Origin: Sepioteuthis lessoniana
Lineage: Eukaryota > Mollusca > Cephalopoda > Myopsida > Loliginidae
Reading direction: 5' to 3'
Assembly (NCBI GenBank): GCA_963585895.1
Contig: OY757916.1
Span: 17,737,129-17,801,128 of the forward strand
Length of the DNA: 64,000 bases
Positions 26,939-42,200 of this stretch are shown here, in pieces. Each line of letters starts with the position of its first letter. Position 1 is the stretch's first letter. The notes below the pieces were generated by a model. The model did no database searches and was not told where the DNA came from. It saw only the letters and a list, made by a program, of their open reading frames with translations. The position numbers and the translations under genes were made by a program.

Positions 26939-29900
26939 TGTGTGTTATTTTACAACGAACTGGTTGTGTACTAAGATATATTGGTTCTGTGATGTCTTAA
27001 AACAAACGATTTGTATGCTATCTTAAAACAAGCTAACTGTGTTCTCCCATAAAGAATATTACAGTGTGTTATATTACAACGAACTGGTTATGTACTAAGA
27101 TAAATTGGTTCTGTGATGTCTTAAAACAAACGAGTTGTATGCTATCTTAAAACAAGCTGTGTTCTCCCATAAAGAATATTACTGTGTGTTATTTTACAAC
27201 GAACTGGTTATGTACTAAGATAAATTGGTTCTGTGATGTCTTAAAAAAAACGAGTTCTATGCTATCTTAAAACAAGCTAACTGTATTCTCCCATAAAGAA
27301 TATTACTGTGTGTTATTTTACAACGAACTGATTGTGTACTATCTAAGATAAATTGGTTCTGTGATGTCTTAAAACAAACAAGTTGTATGCTATCTTAAAA
27401 CAAGCTGTGTTCTCCCATAAAGAATATTACTGTGTGTTATTTTACAACGAACTGGTTGTGTACTAAGATAAATTGGTTCTGTGATGTCTTAAAACAAACG
27501 AGTTGTATGCTATCTTAAAACAAGCTAACTGTGTTCTCCCATAGAGAATATTACAGTGTGTTATTTTACAACGAACTGGTTATGTACTAAGATAAATTGG
27601 TTCTGTGTTGTCTTAAAACAAACGAGTTGTATGCTATCTTAAAACCAACTAACTGTGTTCTCCCATAAAGAATGTTACAGTGTGTTATTTTACAACGAAC
27701 TGGTTATGTACTAAGATAAATTGGTTCTGTGATGTCTTAAAACAAACGAGTTGTATGCTATCTTAAAACAAGTTAACTGTGTTCTCCCATAAAGAATATT
27801 ACTGTGTGTTATTTTACAACGAACTGGTTTTGTACTATCTAAGATAAATTGGTTCTGTGATGTCTTAAAACAAACGAGTTGTATGCTATCTTAAAGCAAG
27901 CTAACTGTGTTCTCCCATAAAGAATATTACAGTGTGTTATTTTACAACGAACTGGTTATGTACTAAGATAAATTGGTTCTGTGATGTCTTAAAACAAACG
28001 AGTTGTATGCTATCTTAAAACAAGCTGTGTTCTCCCATAAAGAATATTACTGTATGTTATTTTACAACGAACTGGTTGTGTACTAAGATAAATTGGTTCT
28101 GTGATGTCTTAAAACAAACGAGTTGTATGCTATCTTAAAACAAGCTGTGTTCTCCCATAAAGAATATTACTGTGTGTTATTTTACAACGAACTGGTTGTG
28201 TACTAAGATAAATTGGTTCTGTGATGTCTTAAAACAAACGAGTTGTGTGCTATCTTAAAACAAGCTGTGTTCTCCCATAAAGAATATTACTGTGTGTTAT
28301 TTTACAACGAACTGATTGTGTACTATCTAAGATAAATTGGTTCTGTGATGTCTTAAAACAAACGAGTTGTATGCTATCTTAAAACAAGCTGTGTTCTCCC
28401 ATAAAGAATATTACTGTGTGTTATTTTACAACGAACTGGTTGTGTACTAAGATAAATTGGTTCTGTGATGTCTTAAAACAAACGAGTTGTATGCTATCTT
28501 AAAACAAGCTGTGTTCTCCCATAAAGAATATTACTGTTTGTTATTTTACAACGAATTGGTTGTGTACTATCTAAGATAAATTGGTTCTGTGATGTCTTAA
28601 AACGAACGAGTTGTATGCTATCTTAAAACAAGCTAACTGTGTTCTCCCATAAAGAATATTACTGTGTGTTATTTTACAACGAACTGGTTATGTACTAAGA
28701 TAAATTGGTTCTGTGATGTCTTAAAACAAACGAGTTGTATGCTATCTTAAAACAAGCTAACTGTGTTCTCCCATAAAGAATATTACAGTGTGTTATTTTA
28801 CAACGAACTGGTTATGTACTAAGATAAATTGGTTCTGTGATGTCTTAAAACAAACGAGTTGTATGCTATCTTAAAACATGCTAACTGTGTTCTCCCATAA
28901 AGAATATTACTGTGTGTTATTTTACAACGAACTGGTTGTGTACTAAGATAAATTGGTTCTGTGATGTCTTAAAACAAACGAGTTGTATGCTATCTTAAAA
29001 CAAGCTGTGTTCTCCCATAAAGAATATTACTGTGTGTTATTTTACAACGAACTGGTTATGTACTAAGATAAATTGGTTCTGTGATGTCTTAAAACAAACG
29101 AGTTTTATGCTATCTTAAAACAAGCTAACTGTGTTCTCCCATAAAGAATATTACTGTGTGTTATTTTACAACGAACTGGTTGTGTACTAAGATAAATTGC
29201 TTCTGTGATGTCTTAAAACAAACGAGTTGTATGCTATCTTAAAACAAGCTAACTGTGTTCTCCCATAAAGAATATTACAGTGTGTTATTTTACAACGAAC
29301 TGGTTATGTACTAAGATAAATTGGTTCTGTGATGTCTTAAAACAAACGAGTTGTATGCTATCTTAAAACAAGCTAACTGTGTTCTCCCATAAAGAATATT
29401 ACTGTGTGTTATTTTACAACGAACTGGTTGTGTACTAAGATAAATTGGTTCTGTGATGTCTTAAAACAAACGAGTTGTATGCTATCTTAAAAAGAGCTAA
29501 CTGTGTTCTCCCATAGAGAATATTACAGTGTGTTATTTTACAACGAACTGGTTATGTACTAAGATAAATTGGTTCTGTGATGTCTTAAAAAAACGAGTTC
29601 TATGCTATCTTAAAACAAGCTAACTGTATTCTCCCATAAAGAATATTACTGTGTGTTATTTTATAACGTACTGATTGTGTACTATCTAAGATAAATTGGT
29701 TCTGTGATGTCTTAAACAAACGAGTTGTATGCTATCTTAAAACAAGCTGTGTTCTCCCATAAAGAATATTACTGTGTGTTATTTTACAACAAACTGGTTG
29801 TGTACTAAGATAAATTGGTTCTGTGATGTCTTAAAACAAACGAGTTGTATGCTATCTTAAAACAAGCTAACTATGTTCTCCCATAAAGAATATTACAGTG

Positions 29901-30169
29901 TGTTATTTTACAACGAACTGGTTATGTACTAAGATAAATTGGTTCTGTGATGTCTTAAAACAAACGAGTTGTATGCTATCTTAAAACCAACTATCTGTGT
30001 TCTCCCATAAAGAATGTTACAGTGTGTTATTTTACAACGAACTGGTTATGTACTAAGATCAATTGGTTCTGTGATGTCTTAAAACAAACGAGTTGTATGC
30101 TATCTTAAAACAAGTTAACTGTGTTCTCCCATAAAGAATATTACTGTGTGTTATTTTACAACGAACTGG
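26939..30169 (+). repeat. Satellite, mosaic stretch
   Basis: About 26 monomers show familiar marker variants in a new order. They include a TTATATTAC monomer at 27071, A-tract monomers near 27243 and 29587, CCCATAGAG at about 27538 and 29512, and AATGTTAC monomers at about 27671 and 30011. Single-copy variants such as TGTGTTGTC (27605) and AAAGCAAGC (27893) occur only once and suggest older, less recently copied sequence. Nothing but satellite is present. Confidence 0.78.
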
Positions 30170-32905
30170 TTGTGTACTATCTAAGATAAATTGGTTCTGT
30201 GATGTCTTAAAACAAACGAGTTGTATGCTATCTTAAAACAAGCTATCTGTGTTCTCCCATAAAGTATATTACAGTGTGTTATTTTACAACGAACTGGTTA
30301 TGTACTAAGATAAATTGGTTCTGTGATGTCTTAAAACAAACGAGTTGTATGCTATCTTAAAACAAGCTGTGTTCTCCCATAAAGAATATTACTGTGTGTT
30401 ATTTTACAACGAACTGGTTGTGTACTAAGATAAATTGGTTCTGTGATGTCTTAAAACAAACGAGTTGTATGCTATCTTAAAACAAGCTGTGTTCTCCCAT
30501 AAAGAATATTACTGTGTGTTATTTTACAACGAACTGGTTATGTACTAAGATAAATTGGTTCTGTGATGTCTTAAAACAAACGAGTTGTATGCTATCTTAA
30601 AACAAGCTAACTGTGTTCTCCCATAAAGAATATTACTGTGTGTTATTTTACAACGAACTGGTTGTGTACTAAGATAAATTGGTTCTGTGATGTCTTAAAA
30701 CAAACGAGTTGTATGCTATCTTAAAACAAGTTAACTGTGTTCTCCCATAAAGAATATTACTGTGTGTTATTTTACAACGAACTGGTTATGTACTAAGATA
30801 AATTCGTTCTGTGATGTCTTAAAACAAACGAGTTGTATGCTATCTTAAAACAAGTTAACTGTGTTCTCCCATAAAGAATATTACTGTGCGTTATTTTACA
30901 ACGAACTGGTTGTGTAATATCTAAGATAAATTGGTTCTGTGATGTCTTAAAACAAACGAGTTGTATGCTATCTTAAAACAAGCTAACTGTGTTCTCCCAT
31001 AAAGAATATTACAGTGTGTTATTTTACAACGAACTGGTTATGTACTAAGATAAATTGGTTCTGTGATGTCTTAAAACAAACGAGTTGTATGCTATCTTAA
31101 AACAAGCTAACTGTGTTCTCCCATAAAGAATATTACAGTGTGTTATTTTACAACGAACTGGTTGTGTACTATCTAAGATAAATTGGTTCTGTGATGTCTT
31201 AAAACAAACGAGTTGTATGCTATCTTAAAACAAGCTAACTGTGTTCTCCCATAAAGAATATTACTGTGTGTTATTTTACAACGAACTGGTTGTGTACTAA
31301 GATCAATTGGTTCTGTGATGTCTTAAAACAAACGAGTTGTATGCTATCTTAAAACAAGCTAACTGTGTTCTCCCATAAAGAATATTACAGTGTGTTATTT
31401 TACAACGAACTGGTTATGTACTAAGATAAATTGGTTCTGTGATGTCTTAAAACAAACGAGTTGTATGCTATCTTAAAACAAGCTAACTGTGTTCTCCCAT
31501 AAAGAATATTACTGTGTGTTATTTTACAACGAACTGATTGTGTACTATCTAAGATAAATTGGTTCTGTGATGTCTTAAAACAAACGAGTTGTATGCTATC
31601 TTAAAACAAGCTATCTGTGTTCTCCCATAAAGTATATTACAGTGTGTTATTTTACAACGAACTGGTTATGTACTAAGATAAATTGGTTCTGTGATGTCTT
31701 AAAACAAACGAGTTGTATGCTATCTTAAAACAAGCTGTGTTCTCCCATAAAGAATATTACTGTGTGTTATTTTACAACGAACTGGTTGTGTACTAAGATA
31801 AATTGGTTCTGTGATGTCTTAAAACAAACGAGTTGTATGCTATCTTAAAACAAGCTGTGTTCTCCCATAAAGAATATTACTGTGTGTTATTTTACAACGA
31901 ACTGGTTATGTACTAAGATAAATTGGTTCTGTGATGTCTTAAAACAAACGAGTTGTATGCTATCTTAAAACAAGCTAACTGTGTTCTCCCATAAAGAATA
32001 TTACTGTGTGTTATTTTACAACGAACTGGTTGTGTACTAAGATAAATTGGTTCTGTGATGTCTTAAAACAAACGAGTTGTATGCTATCTTAAAACAAGTT
32101 AACTGTGTTCTCCCATAAAGAATATTACTGTGTGTTATTTTACAACGAACTGGTTATGTACTAAGATAAATTCGTTCTGTGATGTCTTAAAACAAACGAG
32201 TTGTATGCTATCTTAAAACAAGTTAACTGTGTTCTCCCATAAAGAATATTACTGTGCGTTATTTTACAACGAACTGGTTGTGTAATATCTAAGATAAATT
32301 GGTTCTGTGATGTCTTAAAACAAACGAGTTGTATGCTATCTTAAAACAAGCTAACTGTGTTCTCCCATAAAGAATATTACAGTGTGTTATTTTACAACGA
32401 ACTGGTTATGTACTAAGATAAATTGGTTCTGTGATGTCTTAAAACAAACGAGTTGTATGCTATCTTAAAACAAGCTAACTGTGTTCTCCCATAAAGAATA
32501 TTACAGTGTGTTATTTTACAACGAACTGGTTGTGTACTATCTAAGATAAATTGGTTCTGTGATGTCTTAAAACAAACGAGTTGTATGCTATCTTAAAACA
32601 AGCTAACTGTGTTCTCCCATAAAGAATATTACTGTGTGTTATTTTACAACGAACTGGTTGTGTACTAAGATAAATTGGTTCTGTGATGTCTTAAAACAAA
32701 CGAGTTGTATGCTATCTTAAAACAAGCTAACTGTGTTCTCCCATAAAGAATATTACAGTGTGTTATTTTACAACGAACTGGTTATGTACTAAGTTAAATT
32801 GGTTCTGTGATGTCTTAAAACAAACGAGTTGTATGCTATCTTAAAACAAGCTAACTGTGTTCTCCCATAAAGAATATTACTGTGTGTTATTTTACAACGA
32901 ACTGA
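30170..32905 (+). repeat. HOR block F: tandem duplication of a 1368 bp unit (11 monomers)
   Basis: Copies are 30170-31537 and 31538-32905. Markers shared at exactly 1368 bp are AGCTATCTGTG with AAAGTATATT (30241/31609), AAATTCGTTC (30800/32168), TGTGCGTTA (30886/32254) and TGTAATATC (30913/32281). Differences seen are AGATCAATTGG at about 31301 (plain AAATTGG in copy 2) and AAGTTAAATTGG at about 32791 (AAGAT in copy 1). Related but diverged monomers carrying AAATTCGTTC recur at 33668 and 35420. Confidence 0.87.
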
Positions 32906-35859
32906 TTGTGTACTATCTAAGATAAATTGGTTCTGTGATGTCTTAAAACAAACGAGTTGTATGCTATCTTAAAACAAGCTGTGTTCTCCCATAGAGAATA
33001 TTACTGTGTGTTATTTTACAACGAACTGGTTGTGTACTAAGATAAATTGGTTCTGTGATGTCTTAAAACAAACGAGTTGTATGCTATCTTAAAACAAGCT
33101 GTGTTCTCCCATAAAGAATATTACTGTGTGTTATTTTACAACGAATTGGTTGTGTATTATCTAAGATAAATTGGTTCTGTGATGTCTTAAAACAAACGAG
33201 TTGTATGCTATCTTAAAACAAGCTAACTGTGTTCTCCCATAAAGAATATTACAGTGTGTTATTTTACAACGAACTGGTTATGTACTAAGATAAATTGGTT
33301 CTGTGATGTCTTAAAACAAACGAGTTGTATGCTATCTTAAAACAAGTTAACTGTGTTCTCCCATAAAGAATATTACTGTGTGTTATTTTAAAACGAACTG
33401 GTTGTGTACTATCTAAGATAAATTGGTTCTGTGATGTCTTAAAACAAACGAGTTGTATGCTATCTTAAAACAAGCTAACTGTGTTCTCCCATAAAGAATA
33501 TTACTGTGTGTTATTTTACAACGAACTGGTTGTGTACTAAGATAAATTGGTTCTGTGATGTCTTAAAACAAACGAGTTGTATGCTATCTTAAAACAAGTT
33601 AACTGTGTTCTCCCATAAAGAATAATACTGTGTGTTATTTTACAACGAACTGGTTATGTACTAAGATAAATTCGTTCTGTGATGTCTTAAAACAAACGAG
33701 TTGTATGCTATCTTAAAACAAGTTAACTCTGTTCTCCCATAAAGAATATTACTGTGTGTTATTTTACAACGAACTGGTTGTGTACTATCTAAGATAAATT
33801 GGTTCTGTGATGTCTTAAAACAAACGAGTTGTATGCTATCTTAAAACAAGCTAACTGTGTTCTCCCATAAAGAATATTACAGTGTGTTATTTTACAACGA
33901 ACTGGTTATGTACTAAGATAAATTGGTTCTGTGATGTCTTAAAATAAACGAGTTGTATGCTATCTTAAAACAAGCTAACTGTGTTCTCCCATAAAGAATA
34001 TTACAGTGTGTTATTTTACAACGAACTGGTTGTGTACTATCTAAGATAAATTGGTTCTGTGATGTCTTAAAACAAACGAGTGGTATGCTATCTTAAAACA
34101 AGCTAACTGTGTTCTCCCATAAAGAATATTACTGTGTGTTATTTTACAACGAACTGTTTGTGTACTAAGATAAATTGGTTCTGTGATGTCTTAAAACAAA
34201 CGAGTTGTATGCTATCTTAAAACAAGCTAACTGTGTTCTCCCATAAAGAATATTACAGTGTGTTATTTTACAACGAACTGGTTATGTACTAAGATAAATT
34301 GGTTCTGTGATGTCTTAAAACAAACGAGTTGTATGCTATCTTAAAACAAGCTAACTGTATTCTCCCATAAAGAATATTACTGTGTGTTATTTTACAACGA
34401 ACTGATTGTGTACTATCTAAGATAAATTGGTTCTGTGATGTCTTAAAACAAACGAGTCGTATGCTATCTTAAAACAAGCTGTGTTCTCCCATAAAGAATA
34501 TTACTGTGTGTTATTTTACAACGAACTGGTTGTGTACTAAGATAAATTGGTTCTGCGATGTCTTAAAACAAACGAGTTGTATACTATCTTAAAACAAGCT
34601 AACTGTGTTCTCCCATAAAGAATATTACAGTGTGTTATTTTAAAACGAACTGGTTATGTACTAAGATAAATTGGTTCTGTGATGTCTTAAAACAAACGAG
34701 TTGTATGCTATCTTAAAACCAACTAACTGTGTTCTCCCATAAAGAATGTTACTGTGTGTTATTTTACAACGAACTGGTTATGTACTAAGATAAATTGGTT
34801 CTGTGATGTCTTAAAACAAACGAGTTGTATGCTATCTTAAAACAAGTTAACTGTGTTCTCCCATAAAGAATATTACTGTGTGTTATTTTACAACGAACTG
34901 GTTGTGTACTATCTAAGATAAATTGGTTCTGTGATGTCTTAAAACAAACGAGTTGTATACTATCTTAAAACAAGCTAACTGTGTTCTCCCATAAAGAATA
35001 TTACAGTGTGTTATTTTTCAACGAACTGGTTATGTACTAAGATAAATTGGTTCTGTGATGTCTTAAAACAAACGAGTTGTATGCTATCTTAAAACAAGTT
35101 AACTGTGTTCTCCCATAAAGAATATTACTGTGTGTTATTTTAAAACGAACTGGTTGTGTACTATCTAAGATAAATTGGTTCTGTGATGTCTTAAAACAAA
35201 CGAGTTGTATGCTATCTTAAAACAAGCTAACTGTGTTCTCCCATAAAGAATATTACTGTGTGTTATTTTACAACGAACTGGTTGTGTACTAAGATAAATT
35301 GGTTCTGTGATGTCTTAAAACAAACGAGTTGTATGCTATCTTAAAACAAGTTAACTGTGTTCTCCCATAAAGAATATTACTGTGTGTTATTTTACAACGA
35401 ACTGGTTATGTACTAAGATAAATTCGTTCTGTGATGTCTTAAAACAAACGAGTTGTATGCTATCTTAAAACAAGTTAACTGTGTTCTCCCATAAAGAATA
35501 TTACTGTGTGTTATTTTACAACGAACTGGTTGTGTACTATCTAAGATAAATTGGTTCTGTGATGTCTTAAAACAAACGAGTTGTATGCTATCTTAAAACA
35601 AGCTAACTGTGTTATCCCATAAAGAATATTACAGTGTGTTATTTTACAACGAACTGGTTATGTACTAAAATAAATTGGTTCTGTGATGTCTTAAAACAAA
35701 CGAGTTGTATGCTATCTTAAAACAAGCTAACTGTGTTCTCCCATAAAGAATATTACAGTGTGTTATTTTACAACGAACTGGTTGTGTACTATCTAAGATA
35801 AATTGGTTCTGTGATGTCTTAAAACAAACGAGTTGTATGCTATCTTAAAACAAGCTAAC
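32906..35859 (+). repeat. Satellite, mosaic stretch related to block F
   Basis: About 24 monomers. The AAATTCGTTC marker recurs at 33668 and 35420, 1500 and then 1752 bp from the previous one. These look like relatives of block F with monomers gained or lost. The GGTTCTGCGATG monomer at about 34549, followed by GTATACTATC and AAAACGAACTGG variants, is repeated as a set at about 41401 and in part at about 42397. Nothing but satellite is present. Confidence 0.77.
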
Positions 35860-38800
35860 TGTGTTCTCCCATAAAGAATATTACTGTGTGTTATTTTACA
35901 ACGAACTGGTTGTGTACTAAGATAAATTGGTTCTGTGATGTCTTAAAACAAACGAGTTGTATGCTATCTTAAAACAAGCTAACTGTGTTCTCCCATAAAG
36001 AATATTACAGTGTGTTATTTTACAACGAACTGGTTATGTACTAAGATAAATTGGTTCTGTGATGTCTTAAAACAAACGAGTTGTATGCTGTCTTAAAACA
36101 AGCTAACTGTGTTCTCCCATAAAGAATATTACAGTGTGTTATTTTACAACGAACTGATTGTGTACTATCTAAGATAAATTGGTTCTGTGATGTCTTAAAA
36201 CAAACGAGTTGTATGCTATCTTAAAACAAGCTGTGTTCTCCCATAAAGAATATTACTGTGTGTTATTTTACAACGAACTGGTTGTGTACTAAGATAAATT
36301 GGTTCTGTGATGTCTTAAAACAAACGAGTTGTATGCTATCTTAAAACAAGCTGTGTTCTCCCATAAAGAATATTACTGTGTGTTATTTTACAACGAATTG
36401 GTTGTGTATTATCTAAGATAAATTGGTTCTGTGATGTCTTAAAACAAACGAGTTGTATGCTATCTTAAAACCAACTAACTGTGTTCTCCCATAAAGAATA
36501 TTACAGTGTGTTATTTTACAACGAACTGGATATGTACTAAGATAAATTGGTTCTGTGATGTCTTAAAACAAACGAGTTGTATGCTATCTTAAAACAAGCT
36601 AACTGTGTTCTCCCATAAAGAATATTACTGTGTGTTATTTTACAACGAACTGGTTGTGTACTAAGATAAATTGGTTCTGTGATGTCTTAAAACAAACGAG
36701 TTGTATGCTATCTTAAAACAAGCTAACTGTGTTCTCCCATAAAGAATATTACAGTGTGTTATTTTACAACGAACTGGTTATGTACTAAGATAAATTGGTT
36801 TTGTGATGTCTTAAAACAAACGAGTTGTATGCTATCTTAAAAAAAGCTAACTGTGTTCTCCCATAAAGAATATTACAGTGTGTTATTTTACAACGAACTG
36901 ATTGTGTACTATCTAAGATAAATTGGTTCTGTGATGTCTTAAAACAAACGAGTTGTATGCTATCTTAAAACAAGCTGTGTTCTCCCATAAAGAATATTAC
37001 TGTGTGTTATTTTACAACGAACTGGTTGTGTACTAAGATAAATTGGTTCTGTGATGTCTTAAAACAAACGAGTTGTATGCTATCTTAAAACAAGCTGTGT
37101 TCTCCCATAAAGAATATTACTGTGTGTTATTTTACAACGAATTGGTTGTGTATTATCTAAGATAAATTGGTTCTGTGATGTCTTAAAACAAACGAGTTGT
37201 ATGCTATCTTAAAACCAACTAACTGTGTTCTCCCATAAAGAATATTACAGTGTGTTATTTTACAACGAACTGGATATGTACTAAGATAAATTGGTTCTGT
37301 GATGTCTTAAAACAAACGAGTTGTATGCTATCTTAAAACAAGCTAACTGTGTTCTCCCATAAAGAATATTACAGTGTGTTATTTTACAACGAACTGGTTA
37401 TGTACTAAGATAAATTGGTTCTGTGATGTCTTAAAACAAACGAGTTGTATGCTATCTTAAAACAAGCTAACTGTGTTCTCCCATAAAGAATATTACTGTG
37501 TGTTATTTTACAACGAACTGATTGTGTACTATCTAAGATAAATTGGTTCTGTGATGTCTTAAAACAAACGAGTTGTATGCTATCTTAAAACAAGCTGTGT
37601 TCTCCCATAAAGAATATTACTGTGTGTTATTTTACAACGAACTGGTTGTGTACTAAGATAAATTGGTTCTGTGATGTCTTAAAACAAACGAGTTGTATGC
37701 TATCTTAAAACAAGCTAACTGTGTTCTCCCATAAAGAATATTACAGTGTGTTATTTTACAACGAACTGGTTATGTACTAAGATAAATTGGTTCTGTGATG
37801 TCTTAAAACAAACGAGTTGCATGCTGTCTTAAAACAAGCTAACTGTGTTCTCCCATAAAGAATATTACAGTGTGTTATTTTACAACGAACTGATTGTGTA
37901 CTATCTAAGATAAATTGGTTCTGTGATGTCTTAAAACAAACGAGTTGTATGCTATCTTAAAACAAGCTGTGTTCTCCCATAAAGAATATTACTGTGTGTT
38001 ATTTTACAACGAACTGGTTGTGTACTAAGATAAATTGGTTCTGTGATGTCTTAAAACAAACGAGTTGTATGCTATCTTAAAACATGCTGTGTTCTCCCAT
38101 AAAGAATATTACTTTGTGTTATTTTACAACGAATTGGTTGTGTATTATCTAAGATAAATTGGTTCTGTGATGTCTTAAAACAAACGAGTTGTATGCTATC
38201 TTAAAACCAACTAACTGTGTTCTCCCATAAAGAATATTACAGTGTGTTATTTTACAACGAACTGGATATGTACTAAGATAAATTGGTTCTGTGATGTCTT
38301 AAAACAAACGAGTTGTATGCTATCTTAAAACAAGCTAACTGTGTTCTCCCATAAAGAATATTACTGTGTGTTATTTTACAACGAACTGGTTGTGTACTAA
38401 GATAAATTGGTTCTGTGATGTCTTAAAACAAACGAGTTGTATGCTATCTTAAAACAAGCTAACTGTGTTCTCCCATAAAGAATATTACAGTGTGTTATTT
38501 TACAACGAACTGGTTATGTACTAAGATAAATTGGTTTTGTGATGTCTTAAAACAAACGAGTTGTATGCTATCTTAAAAAAAGCTAACTGTGTTCTCCCAT
38601 AAAGAATATTACAGTGTGTTATTTTACAACGAACTGATTGTGTACTATCTAAGATAAATTGGTTCTGTGATGTCTTAAAACAAACGAGTTGTATGCTATC
38701 TTAAAACAAGCTGTGTTCTCCCATAAAGAATATTACTGTGTGTTATTTTACAACGAACTGGTTGTGTACTAAGATAAATTGGTTCTGTGATGTCTTAAAA

Positions 38801-39201
38801 CAAACGAGTTGTATGCTATCTTAAAACAAGCTGTGTTCTCCCATAAAGAATATTACTGTGTGTTATTTTACAACGAATTGGTTGTGTATTATCTAAGATA
38901 AATTGGTTCTGTGATGTCTTAAAACAAACGAGTTGTATGCTATCTTAAAACCAACTAACTGTGTTCTCCCATAAAGAATATTACAGTGTGTTATTTTACA
39001 ACGAACTGGATATGTACTAAGATAAATTGGTTCTGTGATGTCTTAAAACAAACGAGTTGTATGCTATCTTAAAACAAGCTAACTGTGTTCTCCCATAAAG
39101 AATATTACAGTGTGTTATTTTACAACGAACTGGTTATGTACTAAGATAAATTGGTTCTGTGATGTCTTAAAACAAACGAGTTGTATGCTATCTTAAAACA
39201 A
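35860..39201 (+). repeat. HOR block G: 1736 bp unit (14 monomers) with an inner 744 bp repeat
   Basis: Copies are about 35860-37595 and 37596-39201. The variant CTGGATATG occurs at about 36526, 37270, 38262 and 39006. Spacings alternate 744, 992 and 744 bp (6, 8 and 6 monomers), so a 14-monomer unit is doubled and contains its own partial repeat. GGTTTTGTG (36798/38534) and GCTGTC (36087/37823) confirm the 1736 bp shift. Private differences include TTGCATGC at about 37818 and AACATGCTG at about 38082, both in copy 2. Confidence 0.86.
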
Positions 39202-42200
39202 GTTAACTGTGTTCTCCCATAGAGAATATTACTGTGTGTTATTTTAAAACGAACTGGTTGTGTACTATCTAAGATAAATTGGTTCTGTGATGTCTTAAAA
39301 CAAACGAGTTGTATGCTATCTTAAAACAAGCTAACTGTGTTCTCCCATAAAGAATATTACTGTGTGTTATTTTACAACGAACTGGTTGTGTACTATGTAA
39401 GATAAATTGGTTCTGTGATGTCTTAAAACAAACGAGTTGTATGCTATCTTAAAAGAAGCTAACTGTGTTCTCCCATAAAGAATATTACTGTGTGTTATTT
39501 TACAACGAACTGGTTGTGTACTAAGATAAATTGGTTCTGTGATGTCTTAAAACAAACGAGTTGTATGCTATCTTAAAACAAGCTAACTGTGTTCTCCCAT
39601 AAAGAATATTACAGTGTGTTATTTTACAACGAACTGGTTATGTACTAAGATAAATTGGTTCTGTGATGTCTTAAAAAAAACGAGTTCTATGCTATCTTAA
39701 AACAAGCTAACTGTGTTCTCCCATAAAGAATATTACTGTGTGTTATTTTACAACGAACTGATTGTGTACTATCTAAGATAAATTGGTTCTGTGATGTCTT
39801 AAAACAAACGAGTTGTATGCTATCTTAAAACAAGCTGTGTTCTCCCATAAAGAATATTACTGTGTGTTATTTTACAACGAACTGGTTGTGTACTAAGATA
39901 AATTGGTTCTGTGATGTCTTAAAACAAACGAGTTGTATGCTATCTTAAAACAAGCTAACTGTGTTCTCCCATAAAGAATATTACTGTGTGTTATTTTATA
40001 ACGAACTGGCTGTGTACTATCGAAGATAAATTGGTTCTGTGATGTCTTAAATCGAACAAGTTGTATGCTATCTTAAAACAAGCTGTGTTCTCCCATAAAG
40101 AATATTACTGTGTGATATTTTACAACGAACTGGTTGTGTACTAAGATAAATTGGTTCTGTGATGTCTTAAAACAAACGAGTTGTATGCTATCTTAAAACA
40201 AGCTAACTGTGTTCTCCCATAAAGAATATTACAGTGTGTTATTTTACAACGAACTGGTTATGTACTAAGATAAATTGGTTCTGTGATGTCTTAAAACAAA
40301 CGAGTTGTATGCTATCTTAAAACAAGTTAACTGTGTTCTCCCATAAAGAATATTACTGTGTGTTATTTTACAACGAACTGGTTGTGTACTATCTAAGATA
40401 AATTGGTTCTGTGATGTCTTAAAACAAACGAGTTGTATGCTATCTTAAAACAAGCTGTGTTCTCCCATAAAGAATATTACTGTGTGTTATTTTACAATGA
40501 ACTGGTTGTGTACTAAGATAAATTGGTTCTGTGATGTCTTAAAACAAACGAGTTGTATCCTATCTTAAAACAAGCTGTGTTCTCCCATAAAGAATATTAC
40601 TGTTTGTTATTTTACAACGAATTGGTTGTGTACTATCTAAGATAAATTGGTTCTGTGATGTCTTAAAACAAACGAGTTGTATGCTATCTTAAAACAAGCT
40701 AACTGTCTTCTCCCATAAAGAATATTACAGTGTGTTATTTTACAACGAACTGGTTATGTACTAAGATAAATTGGTTCTGTGATGTCTTAAAACAAACGAG
40801 TTGTATGCTATCTTAAAACAAGTTAACTGTGTTCTCCCATAAAGAATATTACTGTGTGTTATTTTACAACGAACTGGTTGTGTACTATCTAAGATAAATT
40901 GGTTCTGTGATGTCTTAAAACAAACGAGTTGTATGCTATCTTAAAACAAACTAACTGTGTTCTCCCATAAAGAATATTACTGAGTGTTATTTTACAACGA
41001 ACTGGTTGTGTACTATCTAAGATAAATTGGTTCTGTGATGTCTTAAAACAAACGAGTTGTATGCTATCTTAAAACAAGCTAACTGTGTTCTCCCATAAAG
41101 AATATTACAGTGTGTTATTTTACAACGAACTGGTTATGTACTAAGATAAATTGGTTCTGTGATGTCTTAAAACAAACGAGTTGTATGCTATCTTAAAACA
41201 AGCTAACTGTATTCTCCCATAAAGAATATTACTGTGTGTTATTTTACAACGAACTGATTGTGTACTATCTAAGATAAATTGGTTCTGTGATGTCTTAAAA
41301 CAAACGAGTTGTATGCTATCTTAAAACAAGCTGTGTTCTCCCATAAAGAATATTACTGTGTGTTATTTTACAACGAACTGGTTGTGTACTAAGATAAATT
41401 GGTTCTGCGATGTCTTAAAACAAACGAGTTGTATACTATCTTAAAACAAGCTAACTGTGTTCTCCCATAAAGAATATTACAGTGTGTTATTTTAAAACGA
41501 ACTGGTTATGTACTAAGATAAATTGGTTCTGTGATGTCTTAAAACAAACGAGTTGTATGCTATCTTAAAACCAACTAACTGTGTTCTCCCATAAAGAATG
41601 TTACTGCGTGTTATTTTACAACGAACTGGTTATGTACTAAGATAAATTGGTTCTGTGATGTCTTAAAACAAACGAGTTGTATGCTATCTTAAAACAAGTT
41701 AACTGTGTTCTCCCATAAAGAATATTACTGTGTGTTATTTTACAACGAACTGGTTGTGTACTATCTAAGATAAATTGGTTCTGTGATGTCTTAAAACAAA
41801 CGAGTTGTATGCTATCTTAAAACAAGCTGTGTTCTCCCATAAAGAATATTGTTGTGTGTTTTTTTACAACGAACTGGTTATGTACTAAGATAAATTGGTT
41901 CTGTGATGTCTTAAAACAAACGAGTTGTATGCTATCTTAAAACAAGTTAACTGTGTTCTCCCATAAAGAATATTACTGTGTGTTATTTTACAACGAACTG
42001 GTTGTGTACTATCTAAGATAAATTGGTTCTGTGATGTCTTAAAACAAACGAGTTGTATGCTATGTTAAAACAAGCTAACTGTGTTCTCCCATAAAGAATA
42101 TTACTGTGTGTTATTTTACAACGAACTGGTTGTGTACTATGTAAGATAAATTGGTTCTGTGATGTCTTAAAACAAACGAGTTGTATGCTATCTTAAAAGA

